A stretch of DNA of 64,000 bases from the NCBI GenBank assembly GCA_964414785.1, contig CAYPXZ010000007.1, positions 1-64,000 of the forward strand, read 5' to 3'. A model generated the notes under the pieces. That model made no database searches. It saw only the letters and a list, made by a program, of their open reading frames with translations, and was not told the origin of the DNA. Made by a program: the position numbers and the translations under genes. Within the stretch, counting starts at the first letter, position 1. Every line of letters starts with the position of its first letter. Shown one piece after another: positions 44,239-53,538 of this stretch. Origin of the DNA: Palsa-1447 sp964414785 (GTDB lineage: Bacteria > Verrucomicrobiota > Verrucomicrobiia > Opitutales > Opitutaceae).

Positions 44239-45072
44239 TCACTGCGGACCGCGCATTCGAATAACCGTCCTATCGGGGACAGATTGTTGCATCCTGACGG
44301 ACTCGTGATCCGCAGCTACGGCTTGCGCGGCAGCCTCCGCGGCGGCCGTTGTAGTAGGCGCATTCGGCGAATACGGTGAGCGATTCGCCTGCTTGGCACC
44401 TTGAAACAGGGAGAGAGTAGCGAAGAACCTCTCGCAGCAGCCTTTATTCTCGAGCCAAGCGCTAAGAGGGCAGTCAAACGTCACAAAGATCATTGTTGGT
44501 GTCTTTGTGTCTAGGAGGATCTGCTCAACAAAACGCTGCGTTTCGACCACATTGCCAACCGTTTCCACTATCTCTAGATCATAGCCACGCGTTGTATAGG
44601 TGCCAATAGAACCGATCCGCAACGCCGACACGCGGCCCCCCCTAAAGCGGCACTCCCTTTTCCTATCCTCATACACTCCCTCAGCTAGATTCGAAAGGCG
44701 ACTTTCGTTCCACAATCGGCCAGAGATGACCTTGATCGTAAATCCAGTCAGATAGTCGGTACCCTTTGAGATGCGATTCGTGTTCCAATCAATATGCTTG
44801 TTTGAATATGCGGTCAGACCGCCGTCGTTCTTCGGAATGACTTCTTCTTTGGTTATTTGATAGCCGGTTTCATCGGGGCCACGGATTTCACGGCAGAACC
44901 AACCCGATGGAATCAGGACCATGCCGCCAAGATGGTCTAAGTCGAACCAGACATATCCAGGCTGAGCCGACGCATCCTCTCCATAGGCGCGCGAAAGAAA
45001 TGGCGTGAAGGCGCCAACGCAAATGAGCGGTAGGATTAGCGCCCTGATGTGAATGCGCCTAATTCCCGTCAT
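44239..45072 (-). CDS. Secreted PsbP/Mog1-like protein, unknown function
   Basis: This 277-residue exported protein begins with a signal peptide (ALILPLICVGAFTPFLSRAYG). The mature part opens WFDLDHLGGMVLIPSGWFCRE, then a domain in which strand-like segments alternate with TGFTIKVISG and LEIVETVGNVVETQRFVEQ. It ends with PTMIFVTFDCPLSAWLENKG. That order resembles PsbP/Mog1-type proteins, but the assignment is inference. The last 45 residues are alanine-rich and low-complexity. It lies directly downstream of the ADOP permease (12-bp gap), suggesting cotranscription with padR and the permease. Confidence 0.65.
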   Translation of the reverse strand: MTGIRRIHIRALILPLICVGAFTPFLSRAYGEDASAQPGYVWFDLDHLGGMVLIPSGWFCREIRGPDETGYQITKEEVIPKNDGGLTAYSNKHIDWNTNRISKGTDYLTGFTIKVISGRLWNESRLSNLAEGVYEDRKRECRFRGGRVSALRIGSIGTYTTRGYDLEIVETVGNVVETQRFVEQILLDTKTPTMIFVTFDCPLSAWLENKGCCERFFATLSLFQGAKQANRSPYSPNAPTTTAAAEAAAQAVAADHESVRMQQSVPDRTVIRMRGPQ

Positions 45073-45084
45073 ATCGAAAGTGAC

Positions 45085-47748
45085 CTATTCGCACCGAAGT
45101 GCGACCATTGGATCAATTCTCGTCGCGCGCCAAACCGGGATCCAAGCAGCAACAAGAACAACAGTCATGAGCAGAGCGACCGCCCCAAAAATGGTTCTCG
45201 GATCGAAGGGCGTCACCCCGTAGAGATTGGAGCGAATCAAACTAGTCAGGACCAACGTTAGCGGCAGTCCAACAGCTAGGCCGGCACTCGCGAGCACCAT
45301 CGCCCTTTTCAAGATTGGCCGCATGACATGAAGGGGTGTCGCGCCAAGGGCCATCCGGACTCCAAATTCGCTGGTGCGACGGGTCACGTCGTAAGTCATG
45401 AGCCCGAAGAGACCGATGCTCGAAAGCAGCATCACAAATGCGGCCAGGAAGCTGCAACACGAGGCTAGCATGCGTTCGGGTGTGATATTCCGGTCGCGTA
45501 TCTGCTCCTCGGTGCTTATGTCTTCGACTGAGACATTCGTGTCGACGGCTGTCGCAACACTTAGCACCGCCTTTGCGACCGACGAAGGCGGTACCAGCGT
45601 TCGCACAACAATTGACGCGTTGCCGATGGGGTGCTGGCGATACGGAAAATATGTCGTCGGATCCACTCCCTTCTTGATGTCGAAGCACATCGAATCGCGA
45701 CAGACACCCACGATTTGCCACTCGGTATCGCCAAATTTGATTGTCCGACCGACGGGAATTGAGCCGGCAAGGAATTTCCGGACAAAGGATTGATTCACGA
45801 TGATCACTTTCAACGCTCCGTCCGCATCGCTTGCGCGGAAATCTCTCCCATCTATGATGGGTACTCCAATAGTGCCGAAAAAGGTCTCGCTGACGGTCAG
45901 CACGGTCGATCCCAGGTTTTGTCCGCCGGAAGCTTGGTTCGGAATGGTAAACCCCTCGGATTGCAGCCAGTTGCCCAAGAGAGGATTGGAGACAAGAGCT
46001 GCGGATCTAACACCGGGAACCGCGGACAGGACGCGCTGGAGCTCATCAAGGTAAGCCACTGTCTTCGGCGCCTGATAGCCGGAGTCCCCTGGATTGACTG
46101 CGAAGGACAAGAGGTGGTCCATTGCGAATCCCGGTTCGATGCTCACGAGGTTGACCAATGTCCTGAAGTAAAGCCCGGCTCCCGTGACCAGAACAAGAGA
46201 GAGCGCGATTTGAGCTGCGACAAGGAATTGCCCGGCGCGAAGCGGCGGGGTTCCGCCTCCAGACCTTTGCCATAAGCCGTCCCTAGGGTTCAACCTTGCG
46301 GCTTTCAGCGCCGGAAAGAGGCCCGCCAAGAGCACCGTCAGGCATGTAACAGCCAATGCGAATGCCAGAACCCTGGCATCAAGCTTTGTGTCGAAATGTA
46401 AACCCCCTGGCGATCCAGCCAGGAGCCGGAAGACTGCCAGCCTACCCCAGAGGGCGGCCAAAATCCCTAGAGCGCCGCCAAACACCGAGATCAGCGCGCT
46501 CTCCGTCAACAACTGCCTCACTATGCGCTGGCGATTTGCGCCAAGCGCCTCGCGCAACGAAAGCTCATGTTGACGGGCGGAACCCCGCGCGAGCAATAGG
46601 CCTCCAATATTCAAGCAAGCGACGAGCAGGACCACGCCAACGACTGCCATGAGGAGTTGCAGCAGTGTCCGATACGTCCCGAGTTTCCACACCGGGCCAT
46701 CGCGGCCGTCCGCAATGTATCCGCTCGGTTTCGTTATGAATTTATCGGCTTGGGTCGCGAGGGTAACATCTACAACGGCCTGAAGCTGGGCGGTGCTAAC
46801 ACCGGGCTTCATTCGCCCCATTATGGCGATCCACCAGAGCGCGGGCAGATCCTTGGGGAGGCCCTGCATAGGAAGCGACTTGTCCGAGAGCGAAACGTAT
46901 AGGTCGGGAATGTCTCCGGGGCAAACCCCAGTAAATGCCTGAGGCAAGACGCCGGCGATGGTGTAATTGTTGCCATTGATGGTCACCTGTTGACCGATTG
47001 CGCGAGGGTCCAACCCGAATTGTTGTCTCCACCAACGATAGGAAATAACTATCCGAGGAACTGATCCCGCTGCTTCATCTTCTGGGCCGAGCAAGCTTCC
47101 GACCAATGGATTCGCACCCAGTCCCGAAAAGAAGTTGCCCGAAACCATGAGGCCATCGGCCTTTACCGGCAGCCCCCGCGCCCGGGCTGTTCCGCCAAAG
47201 AATGGTGTATAGCCAAAAACGTCGGCCTGGGGCGCACATTGTTCGCGCAGGGCGAGAAAGACGTCCTTGGAAAAGGATCCTCCGGCCCTGCGGCCGGGCA
47301 CGACTGGATCACCTGTAAGCGTGATATACATCATTCTCGTATCGGAACCTGACCAGCAAATGACTCGGAGATCTTGCGGGTTGGGTACCGGCAGAGAGCC
47401 AAGGAGTACGGCATCAACTAGGGAGAAGACCGAGGTTGCGGCCCCGATACCGAGCGCCAGCGAAAGGACGGCGATCGCGGTGAACGTTGGATTCTTGCGC
47501 AGCATGCGCAGGCCAAAGCGCAAGTCTTGCGAGACGTGGCCTAGCCAGGCACCGCTTCGCTCGTCGCGGCATTCCTCCTTGATCTGTTCCAAGCCTCCCA
47601 GATCGATGGCGGCCTCTCGACGCGCCACCTCCGGGCTCATTCCGGCGGCAATATTGTCCTTCGTCTGCTGCTCCAGATGAAAGCGCAGTTCAGAGTCGAG
47701 ACGCCGCTCGCGTGACTTCCCGCGGAACAGGTCGAAGAGCCAGCTCAT
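45085..47748 (-). CDS. ADOP-family (duplicated MacB-like) ABC transporter permease
   Basis: This inner-membrane permease of 887 residues belongs to the ADOP group, first noted in Acidobacteria. The N-terminus carries the helical lead HLEQQTKDNIAAGMSPEVAR and LGGLEQIKEECRDERSG. Two FtsX/MacB modules follow: GLRMLRKNPTFTAIAVLSLALGIGAA with the first periplasmic domain, and FGVRMALGATPLHVMRPILKRAM near the C-terminus. Such proteins lack their own ATPase gene nearby, as here, and are regulated by an adjacent padR. Function is probably efflux or envelope mechanics. An SD-like AGGGA precedes the ATG. Confidence 0.92.
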   Translation of the reverse strand: MSWLFDLFRGKSRERRLDSELRFHLEQQTKDNIAAGMSPEVARREAAIDLGGLEQIKEECRDERSGAWLGHVSQDLRFGLRMLRKNPTFTAIAVLSLALGIGAATSVFSLVDAVLLGSLPVPNPQDLRVICWSGSDTRMMYITLTGDPVVPGRRAGGSFSKDVFLALREQCAPQADVFGYTPFFGGTARARGLPVKADGLMVSGNFFSGLGANPLVGSLLGPEDEAAGSVPRIVISYRWWRQQFGLDPRAIGQQVTINGNNYTIAGVLPQAFTGVCPGDIPDLYVSLSDKSLPMQGLPKDLPALWWIAIMGRMKPGVSTAQLQAVVDVTLATQADKFITKPSGYIADGRDGPVWKLGTYRTLLQLLMAVVGVVLLVACLNIGGLLLARGSARQHELSLREALGANRQRIVRQLLTESALISVFGGALGILAALWGRLAVFRLLAGSPGGLHFDTKLDARVLAFALAVTCLTVLLAGLFPALKAARLNPRDGLWQRSGGGTPPLRAGQFLVAAQIALSLVLVTGAGLYFRTLVNLVSIEPGFAMDHLLSFAVNPGDSGYQAPKTVAYLDELQRVLSAVPGVRSAALVSNPLLGNWLQSEGFTIPNQASGGQNLGSTVLTVSETFFGTIGVPIIDGRDFRASDADGALKVIIVNQSFVRKFLAGSIPVGRTIKFGDTEWQIVGVCRDSMCFDIKKGVDPTTYFPYRQHPIGNASIVVRTLVPPSSVAKAVLSVATAVDTNVSVEDISTEEQIRDRNITPERMLASCCSFLAAFVMLLSSIGLFGLMTYDVTRRTSEFGVRMALGATPLHVMRPILKRAMVLASAGLAVGLPLTLVLTSLIRSNLYGVTPFDPRTIFGAVALLMTVVLVAAWIPVWRATRIDPMVALRCE

Positions 47749-47758
47749 CGCCAGGTCC

Positions 47759-48094
47759 CTACTGCACGGTCCTTAGCACCAACCCGATGGCCGTCGACAG
47801 GCGCTCCCAGTCCAGCTGCTCGACTTCCAACTGCTTTTTCCCCGCGGCCGTCAAGGAGTAGAACTTGGCTTCACGTCCACTTTCCGCCTCGCGCCAGTCA
47901 GCGGTAAGCCATTTGCGGTTTTCGAGTCTGTGAAGCGCCGGGTAAAGTGAACCCTGCTGAATTCGCAAGACGTCCCTCGAGATCTGCTGGATACGCTTTG
48001 TAATTGCATAGCCATGGATCGGGCCCATTGCGACGATCTTGAGGATCAGCATGTCCAGCGTTCCCTGGAGAAGGTCGGATTTATCTGCGTCCAT
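47759..48094 (-). CDS. PadR family transcriptional regulator
   Basis: This 111-residue winged-helix regulator has LLQGTLDMLILKIVAMGPIHGYAITKRIQ, given here by its ends L-L-Q-G to K-R-I-Q, then QGSLYPALHRLENRKWLTADW and FYSLTAAGKKQLEVE. These are standard PadR features. The start is 10 bp upstream of the ADOP permease on the same strand, the usual arrangement for that pair. A perfect dyad overlapping the probable promoter (48111-48129) is a strong candidate autoregulatory site. The effector is unknown. Confidence 0.92.
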   Translation of the reverse strand: MDADKSDLLQGTLDMLILKIVAMGPIHGYAITKRIQQISRDVLRIQQGSLYPALHRLENRKWLTADWREAESGREAKFYSLTAAGKKQLEVEQLDWERLSTAIGLVLRTVQ

Positions 48095-48107
48095 ACGATA
48101 CCTAGGG

Positions 48108-48137
48108 TTTCTACACCTCGTATATGTAGAATGTCAA
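48108..48137 (-). promoter_or_regulatory. Candidate padR promoter and operator dyad
   Basis: On the minus strand TTGACA (48137-48132) matches the -35 consensus exactly, and TAGAAA (48113-48108) is an 18-bp-spaced, weaker -10. The perfect dyad CTACA-N9-TGTAG (48111-48129) lies across the spacer and -10. A PadR repressor bound there would block its own gene and the downstream ADOP operon. The assignment of the dyad to PadR is inference. Confidence 0.55.
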
Positions 48138-48501
48138 GGTATCACTCGCGCTTAGTTCCGTGCGTTCGAAAAACGGTCCCTTTTGAAACACGGAGCGCTG
48201 CAATCTCCCTTCCGTTAACGTCCGGCCGGGGACCTCGTAGCCGGTTAAGCCGCGGTCGGGTAGGATGCTGGGATGGGAATGATCTCGGCAGAACGGGTGA
48301 GGAGTTCCCACAAGGGCAGTAGCCGTGGACGACGGCCGGCGGGCCAAACACGCCGCGAGGCGTTGCCAGCCGAATACGACCGAAGCGGGCGGAAAAAAAG
48401 AGCGTTTTTCGAGCGGGGAGCGACGGCCGCAAACGAAGGTACCTGTTAGCGGTGACGTTAAGCCTTTCAAAAGCCTGATCCTTTGGGCAATACGCTCGAC
48501 A
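48138..48501. other. Intergenic region between padR and the CocE-type gene
   Basis: About 360 bases separate two divergent genes. A long plus-strand open frame reaches from 48325 into the hydrolase gene, but its first 59 codons lack homology and a signal peptide only appears at the ATG at 48502. No convincing -35/-10 pair for the hydrolase, repeat or RNA gene was found. Confidence 0.4.
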
Positions 48502-50772
48502 ATGAATGGCCTTGATAGGTGCCGAAAAGTCGGGTCAGCGTTTTTCGCCGCGCTTACGTCGCTGGGTATAGTGCCGGGTCTTATTGGCGCGGCGCCACTC
48601 AAGTTTAGTCCGCCACCTGAGGGAGCTCCTTTCGAGGTGGCCATGGCATCGTTGGCCACACGGGCGATCGCAGAATACCACACTGACGGCAGTGATTCGT
48701 ATCTGACCAACCTGTTTCGCTTGCAGATGACCGCCGGGCAATATTCGGAAGCTATCGCCACGGTCGAAGAATCGATGCGCCGTTCGATGTTGGCACACCG
48801 TTCCGTCAGTACCTTGATTCCCGATCGCGTTTTCGCTCAAGCAAAGCTCCAAGAGCAAAGCGGCGTACCCGCCAATGATGCGATCAACAGGGCAGCGGCA
48901 ACAGTTTTGAGCGAATTGGACGATAAAGCCGCCGCTGACGCCGACGTTTGGCTTTGGGCCCCATTAAATAGATTAAGCCAGAATTTGAATCAGGATTTGG
49001 ATCGGCAACGTTCCCTTGGCTCGATCGAGATAGCCGAGGCGCTGAATTTAATCCGCGAGTACCAGCTCTATCAAGAGTACCTGGCACTGGCTCCCGTGAG
49101 CGAGAACCTGATCGCAGCTGATGATGCTCGGCGCTATATCATCGCACGGGATGTGCCGGTAAAAACAAACAAAGGAGTCACGCTGTCCGCGCAGCTTTTT
49201 CGGCCTCGAGCGACCGCCAACAGACAACCGGCGGCTTTGAATTTCACGATCTACGCTAGTCCGTATGCGGTGACAATGGCCCGGCTGGCGGCGGCGCACG
49301 GATACGCTGGAGTGGTCGCGTTCGCTCGCGGAAAGGGAATCAGTACCGATCGGATCCAGCCGTGGGAGGTTGAATCCGAAGACGTCAATGCTGTCATCGA
49401 TTGGATTGCCAAGCAGCCCTGGAGCGACGGCCAGGTCGGTATGTTTGGCGGCAGTTACGAAGGATTCGTCCAATGGGCTGCGCTAAAACACCCAAATCCC
49501 GCGCTAAAGACCGTCGTGCCGTGGTCAGCAGTTCACCCCGGTCTGGTGCTGCCTATGTCGAATAATGTTTTCCAGAACGCGAACTACCAATGGGGGTTCT
49601 ACGTTACGAACAACCGCACTCTCGATTGGGAGGTCAACTCGGATCAGCACCGCTGGGACACCCTCTTTCAACGCTGGTATGCGAGCGGCAAACCTTATCG
49701 GGAGGTCGATCGGGTTGACGGCACACCAAATCCTCTGCTCCAGCGGCAACTTCGCCATCCCTCATTTGACGCATATTGGCAGACTATGGCGCCATTCAAG
49801 GCCGAGTTCTCAAATATACATATCCCCATTCTTCAGGTCACTGGATATTTTGACCCAGCCCAAATCGCGGCGCTCTATTACCTGACGGAGCATTATTTCT
49901 ATTATCCAGCCGCCGAGCACTATCTCGTTATTGGCCCGTACGACCATCAAGGGGCCCAGGCGTCGCTGAAGCCGTCGAACGTTGGCGGCTATTCGGTCGA
50001 CGAAGCTGCCCAATTCGATACCCCCGAGCTGACGTTTTCCTGGTTCGACTACGTCATGAAGGGCGGGCCTAAACCCGCGATCATAAAGGATAAAATTAAC
50101 TGTGAAGTTATGGGTGCCAACACCTGGCGGCACTCCTCTTCCCTAGAGGCAATTCACAACCATGTCCTGAGATTTTATCTCGGCAGCGGCCCCGCCGGCA
50201 GTTCGCATGTGCTCGGCGAATCAAAGCCCGTGCAATCCGGATTCACTGGTCAGGTAGTCGATTTTGGTGATCGCACATCGAGTAACAACATCTACCCAGA
50301 TGCGGTCCTTTCAAAGGCTCCGGCCAACGAAAACGGCATCGCCTACGAAAGCGAGCCGTTCGACGAGCCGTTAACAATAGCGGGCAGAATAACCGGTGCC
50401 CTGAAAGCCGTGATCAACAAAAGAGACATGGACGTAACGATGACATTTTATGAGATTCTCCCTGAAGGCGTGTATTTCAATCTTGGTTACTATCTCGGCC
50501 GGGCGAGCTTTGCAGCGGACCCGGGCAAGCGCCAGCTTCTCGAGCCAGGACACGTCGAAACGATCCCATTCACCCAGACGCCCTTTATGGTGCGCCAAAT
50601 GCGAAAAGGCAGTCGCTTGCTTGTGCTATTGAGCGTAAACAAGAACCCGTACGCTCAAGTAAACTACGGAACGGGCGCAGAGGTGAGCGACGAGTCGCTT
50701 CAACCCGGCGCTCCCCCGCTACGAGTCGAATGGCAGAACGATAGCTACATCGAAGTTCCAATCGCTCGCTAG
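48502..50772 (+). CDS. Secreted CocE/NonD family alpha/beta hydrolase
   Basis: This exported protein of 756 residues has a signal peptide (VGSAFFAALTSLGIVPGLIG), a helical region of about 190 residues, and an X-Pro dipeptidyl-peptidase-type hydrolase domain. The triad is visible: serine near 318 in MFGGSYEGFVQWAAL, aspartate near 451 in TGYFDPAQIAALYY, and histidine near 482 in IGPYDHQGAQ. The C-terminal jelly roll (VVDFGDRTSSNNIYP onward) completes the family. Members cleave acyl or peptide bonds of cocaine, glutaryl-beta-lactams or X-Pro peptides; the substrate here is unknown. Lower GC content groups it with the preceding island genes. Confidence 0.9.
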   Translation: MNGLDRCRKVGSAFFAALTSLGIVPGLIGAAPLKFSPPPEGAPFEVAMASLATRAIAEYHTDGSDSYLTNLFRLQMTAGQYSEAIATVEESMRRSMLAHRSVSTLIPDRVFAQAKLQEQSGVPANDAINRAAATVLSELDDKAAADADVWLWAPLNRLSQNLNQDLDRQRSLGSIEIAEALNLIREYQLYQEYLALAPVSENLIAADDARRYIIARDVPVKTNKGVTLSAQLFRPRATANRQPAALNFTIYASPYAVTMARLAAAHGYAGVVAFARGKGISTDRIQPWEVESEDVNAVIDWIAKQPWSDGQVGMFGGSYEGFVQWAALKHPNPALKTVVPWSAVHPGLVLPMSNNVFQNANYQWGFYVTNNRTLDWEVNSDQHRWDTLFQRWYASGKPYREVDRVDGTPNPLLQRQLRHPSFDAYWQTMAPFKAEFSNIHIPILQVTGYFDPAQIAALYYLTEHYFYYPAAEHYLVIGPYDHQGAQASLKPSNVGGYSVDEAAQFDTPELTFSWFDYVMKGGPKPAIIKDKINCEVMGANTWRHSSSLEAIHNHVLRFYLGSGPAGSSHVLGESKPVQSGFTGQVVDFGDRTSSNNIYPDAVLSKAPANENGIAYESEPFDEPLTIAGRITGALKAVINKRDMDVTMTFYEILPEGVYFNLGYYLGRASFAADPGKRQLLEPGHVETIPFTQTPFMVRQMRKGSRLLVLLSVNKNPYAQVNYGTGAEVSDESLQPGAPPLRVEWQNDSYIEVPIAR

Positions 50773-50878
50773 AGGCACACAAAAAGTTGCCCGAGGCCGT
50801 TCAACCAGCACCTGATTCTCCAGCCGCTTCCTTAGGGGAGCGTTCAAAAAGGGGCGGGTTTCGCGACAAAAGGAAAAT

Positions 50879-53059
50879 CTACGCCTTGGCAGCAATTGCA
50901 GCCCGAACTCGATCCGGCGACATGGGCAGTTCGAGCAGTCGGACACCCGTCGCGTCATGGACGGCGTTGGCGATGACGGCTCCCGTGAGTATGATAGCGG
51001 GCTCGCCCCCCCCGTACGACGGGGAATCCTCCGCATCAAGGATCACGGTTTCGATCGTGGGCAGCTGCGAGAAGCGGGGCAGCTCATAGGTGTCGAAATT
51101 GGTCTCGCGGAGCACCCCGTCCTTGAAGTGCATCTCCTCGGACAGCGCATAGCCCAGGCCCATCGTTATCCCGCCCTCCATCTGGATCTTCGCACCCGCC
51201 GGGTTGATCACGAGTCCCATTTCCTGCACCCAAAGGACTCGCTTTACGGTTATCTTGCCCGATTTTGCGTCCACCTTCACCTCGGCAATGGCGGCCACAT
51301 AGCTTCCCGCGTCCGCGCCGCAGGCGACGCCAAGCCCCAAGCCGCTGGGCGATTTCCCGGCCTTCCAACCCCACTTATCGGCGGCGGCCTTCAGCACACG
51401 GGCCAACCGGTCATCCTTCAGCTGGCGGAGCCGGAATTCCACGGGGTCGACGCCGGCAAGCGAGGCCAGCTGGTCCACGTGGGACTCCCGGGCGAAGGCG
51501 TTGTTGCTGGAGCCGGGTGCGCGCCACGCTCCCACCTGAAAGGGATGGATTCCCGGCGGACCCTGGAACCCGCCCACCGACAGCGTCCGATGATCGGGGA
51601 TGTCGTAGAGGTGGTCCGACGCGCGGTCGCCTGCAAAACGCACCTCGTAATCCCAGAAGGCGATCCTGCCCGCGTCGTCGAGCCCCGACTTGATGTTGAC
51701 CACGGAGGCCGGCCTGAACGTGTCATTGAAGAATTCCTCCTCGCGCGTCCACATCACCTGCACGGGTCGCCCCGTCGCCTTGGACAGCCTCGCTGCCTCT
51801 ACCGCCTGCAGGTTGAAAGACTTGCCGCCAAAGCCGCCGCCCACGAAGGGCGTGATGACCCGGACGCTCGGGACAGGCAGCCCCAGCTCATTGGCGATCT
51901 CCTCGCGCGCGCCAAACGGGTTCTGCGTGGAGGCCCAGACGGTCGCCTTCTCACCCTCGACATGCGCAAGGGCCGCGTGGGTCTCCATTGCCGCGTGCGC
52001 GACGTAGGCGCCAAGGTAGGTCGCGTCCAAGCGCCGCACGGCGCGGGCGCTTCCCGCCGATAGGTCTCCGCCCTGGGCGACTATCCTCGCCTCAAGATCC
52101 GCCCGTTCCAGGTGCTCGTAGATGGTCTTGTCGTCCAGTCTAGACGGCGAGGGCTCGAACTCGGCTTTGACCTTCACCATGGCCTCCGCCGCAACGTCGG
52201 GAAGCTCGTGGAGGACGGCCACCATGTCGGGTTGCTCGACCACCAAAACGCCGTCGATCTTCCGGGCGGCCGAGGTGTCGGCACTCCTCAGTTTCGCGCC
52301 GTGCGCCGGGGCCCGCAGGACGCACGCGTAGAGCATTCCGGGCAGGCGCAGGTCCCCGGTGTACTTTGCCTTGCCCGTGACCTTGTCGCGCGAGTCCCGT
52401 CTCAGGAGCGGCTTGCCGATAATCCTGAACTGCCCCGGAGCCTTCAGGTCCGGCTTCACGGCCACACGACGTTCGATCCTCCTGCCCTTTGTCAGCTGCC
52501 CGTAGGTCACCTTCCTGAGCGGATCCTTGGAGTCGGTGACCACGCCGTCCTGGACGGTTAGCTGCGATACCGGAACCTGCAGGCTCCCGGCGGCAAGATC
52601 CATCAGCACGGCCCTTGCCTCGGTTGCCGCCGCGCGCCAGACCTTCCCGAAGATGCTCGTGGTCATGGAGCCCCATGTCCCCTGGTCGAACGGGCACAGC
52701 TCGGTGTCCCCCATGATGATGCTCACGTCATCTATCGAGACATCGAGGTCCTCCGCGAGCATCTGGGGCAGCGAGGTGATGGGCCCCTGGCCCATCTCGA
52801 TCTTCCCGGTGAAGCAGGTAACATGGCCGTCCTCGTCGATCCTCAGGAACGCATTGAAATCCCCCTCCGGCTTGGGGAGGACCTTTACCGGATGCGCCGC
52901 CTCGGATTCCTCGGCCCCGGCGGTCTCCCGGAGGACGACCCAGACCAGCAGGCCCGTCCCAAAACGCCTGAGGAATTCGCGGCGCGTCGGGAGGTCGGCG
53001 TCGGCCCACGGCCGGGATGCTGGCCGGCCCCCTGGGCCTGCTGCGGGCAGGGAGGTCAC
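50879..53059 (-). CDS. iorB: Molybdopterin-binding subunit of an IorB-type aldehyde/isoquinoline oxidoreductase
   Basis: This 726-residue large subunit of a xanthine-oxidase-family molybdenum hydroxylase starts with a twin-arginine signal (TRREFLRRFGTGLLVWVV). Blocks shared with isoquinoline 1-oxidoreductase beta subunits are GHVTCFTGKIEMGQGPITSLPQ, FRIIGKPLLRRDSRDKVTGKAKY, FGAREEIANELGLPVPSVRV, GGGFGGKSF and GVACGADAGSYVAAIAEV. It probably oxidises an aldehyde or N-heterocycle in the periplasm, passing electrons to the 2Fe-2S subunit encoded upstream. The ATG at 53059 overlaps the iorA stop by 4 bp. No cytochrome subunit gene follows. Confidence 0.9.
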   Translation of the reverse strand: MTSLPAAGPGGRPASRPWADADLPTRREFLRRFGTGLLVWVVLRETAGAEESEAAHPVKVLPKPEGDFNAFLRIDEDGHVTCFTGKIEMGQGPITSLPQMLAEDLDVSIDDVSIIMGDTELCPFDQGTWGSMTTSIFGKVWRAAATEARAVLMDLAAGSLQVPVSQLTVQDGVVTDSKDPLRKVTYGQLTKGRRIERRVAVKPDLKAPGQFRIIGKPLLRRDSRDKVTGKAKYTGDLRLPGMLYACVLRAPAHGAKLRSADTSAARKIDGVLVVEQPDMVAVLHELPDVAAEAMVKVKAEFEPSPSRLDDKTIYEHLERADLEARIVAQGGDLSAGSARAVRRLDATYLGAYVAHAAMETHAALAHVEGEKATVWASTQNPFGAREEIANELGLPVPSVRVITPFVGGGFGGKSFNLQAVEAARLSKATGRPVQVMWTREEEFFNDTFRPASVVNIKSGLDDAGRIAFWDYEVRFAGDRASDHLYDIPDHRTLSVGGFQGPPGIHPFQVGAWRAPGSSNNAFARESHVDQLASLAGVDPVEFRLRQLKDDRLARVLKAAADKWGWKAGKSPSGLGLGVACGADAGSYVAAIAEVKVDAKSGKITVKRVLWVQEMGLVINPAGAKIQMEGGITMGLGYALSEEMHFKDGVLRETNFDTYELPRFSQLPTIETVILDAEDSPSYGGGEPAIILTGAVIANAVHDATGVRLLELPMSPDRVRAAIAAKA

Positions 53060-53538
53060 GATGGCTTCCTTTCGGCCATGACGGAGGACGCCTCCATGAC
53101 CGCATCGACGATGCGAACATGCGCGCCGCAGCGACAGAGGTTGTCATCCATTCCCGCAATGACCTGGTCGCGCGTCGGCTTGGGGTGCTTGCGCAGAAAA
53201 TCGTATGCCGCCAGGATCATGCCGGAGGTGCAGAAGCCGCACTGAAGCGCGTCATGCGCGATGAAGGCCTCCTGGATGGGATGCAGCTTACCCTCCGCGG
53301 CAAGGCCCTCGATGGTCACCACGTACTTGCCCTTGACCGACTTTACGGGAACCGAACAGGACCGAATCGCATGGTTGTCAACGAGGACCGTGCAGGCGCC
53401 GCATTGGCTGATTCCGCAGCCGTATTTCGGACCGGTCAATCCGAGGTCGGTGCGAAGCACCCAAAGCAGGTCCCTGTCGGCGGCGGCGCTGACCCGCACC
53501 GGCTGCCCATTCAGGTTGAAGTCGATGGTGTCGGGCAT
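53056..53538 (-). CDS. iorA: 2Fe-2S subunit of the molybdenum hydroxylase
   Basis: This 160-residue protein has a plant-type 2Fe-2S domain (KYGCGISQCGACTVLVDNHA) and the family's second 2Fe-2S domain with HDALQCGFCTSGMILAAYDFL and GMDDNLCRCGAHVRIVDAV. It transfers electrons from the Mo subunit to an external acceptor. The stop overlaps the large-subunit start, so the two are translationally coupled. AAGG about 8 nt before the ATG (reading CAAGGTCCCCA on the minus strand) could be a ribosome-binding site. It lacks its own signal peptide and is presumably co-exported. Confidence 0.93.
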   Translation of the reverse strand: MPDTIDFNLNGQPVRVSAAADRDLLWVLRTDLGLTGPKYGCGISQCGACTVLVDNHAIRSCSVPVKSVKGKYVVTIEGLAAEGKLHPIQEAFIAHDALQCGFCTSGMILAAYDFLRKHPKPTRDQVIAGMDDNLCRCGAHVRIVDAVMEASSVMAERKPS

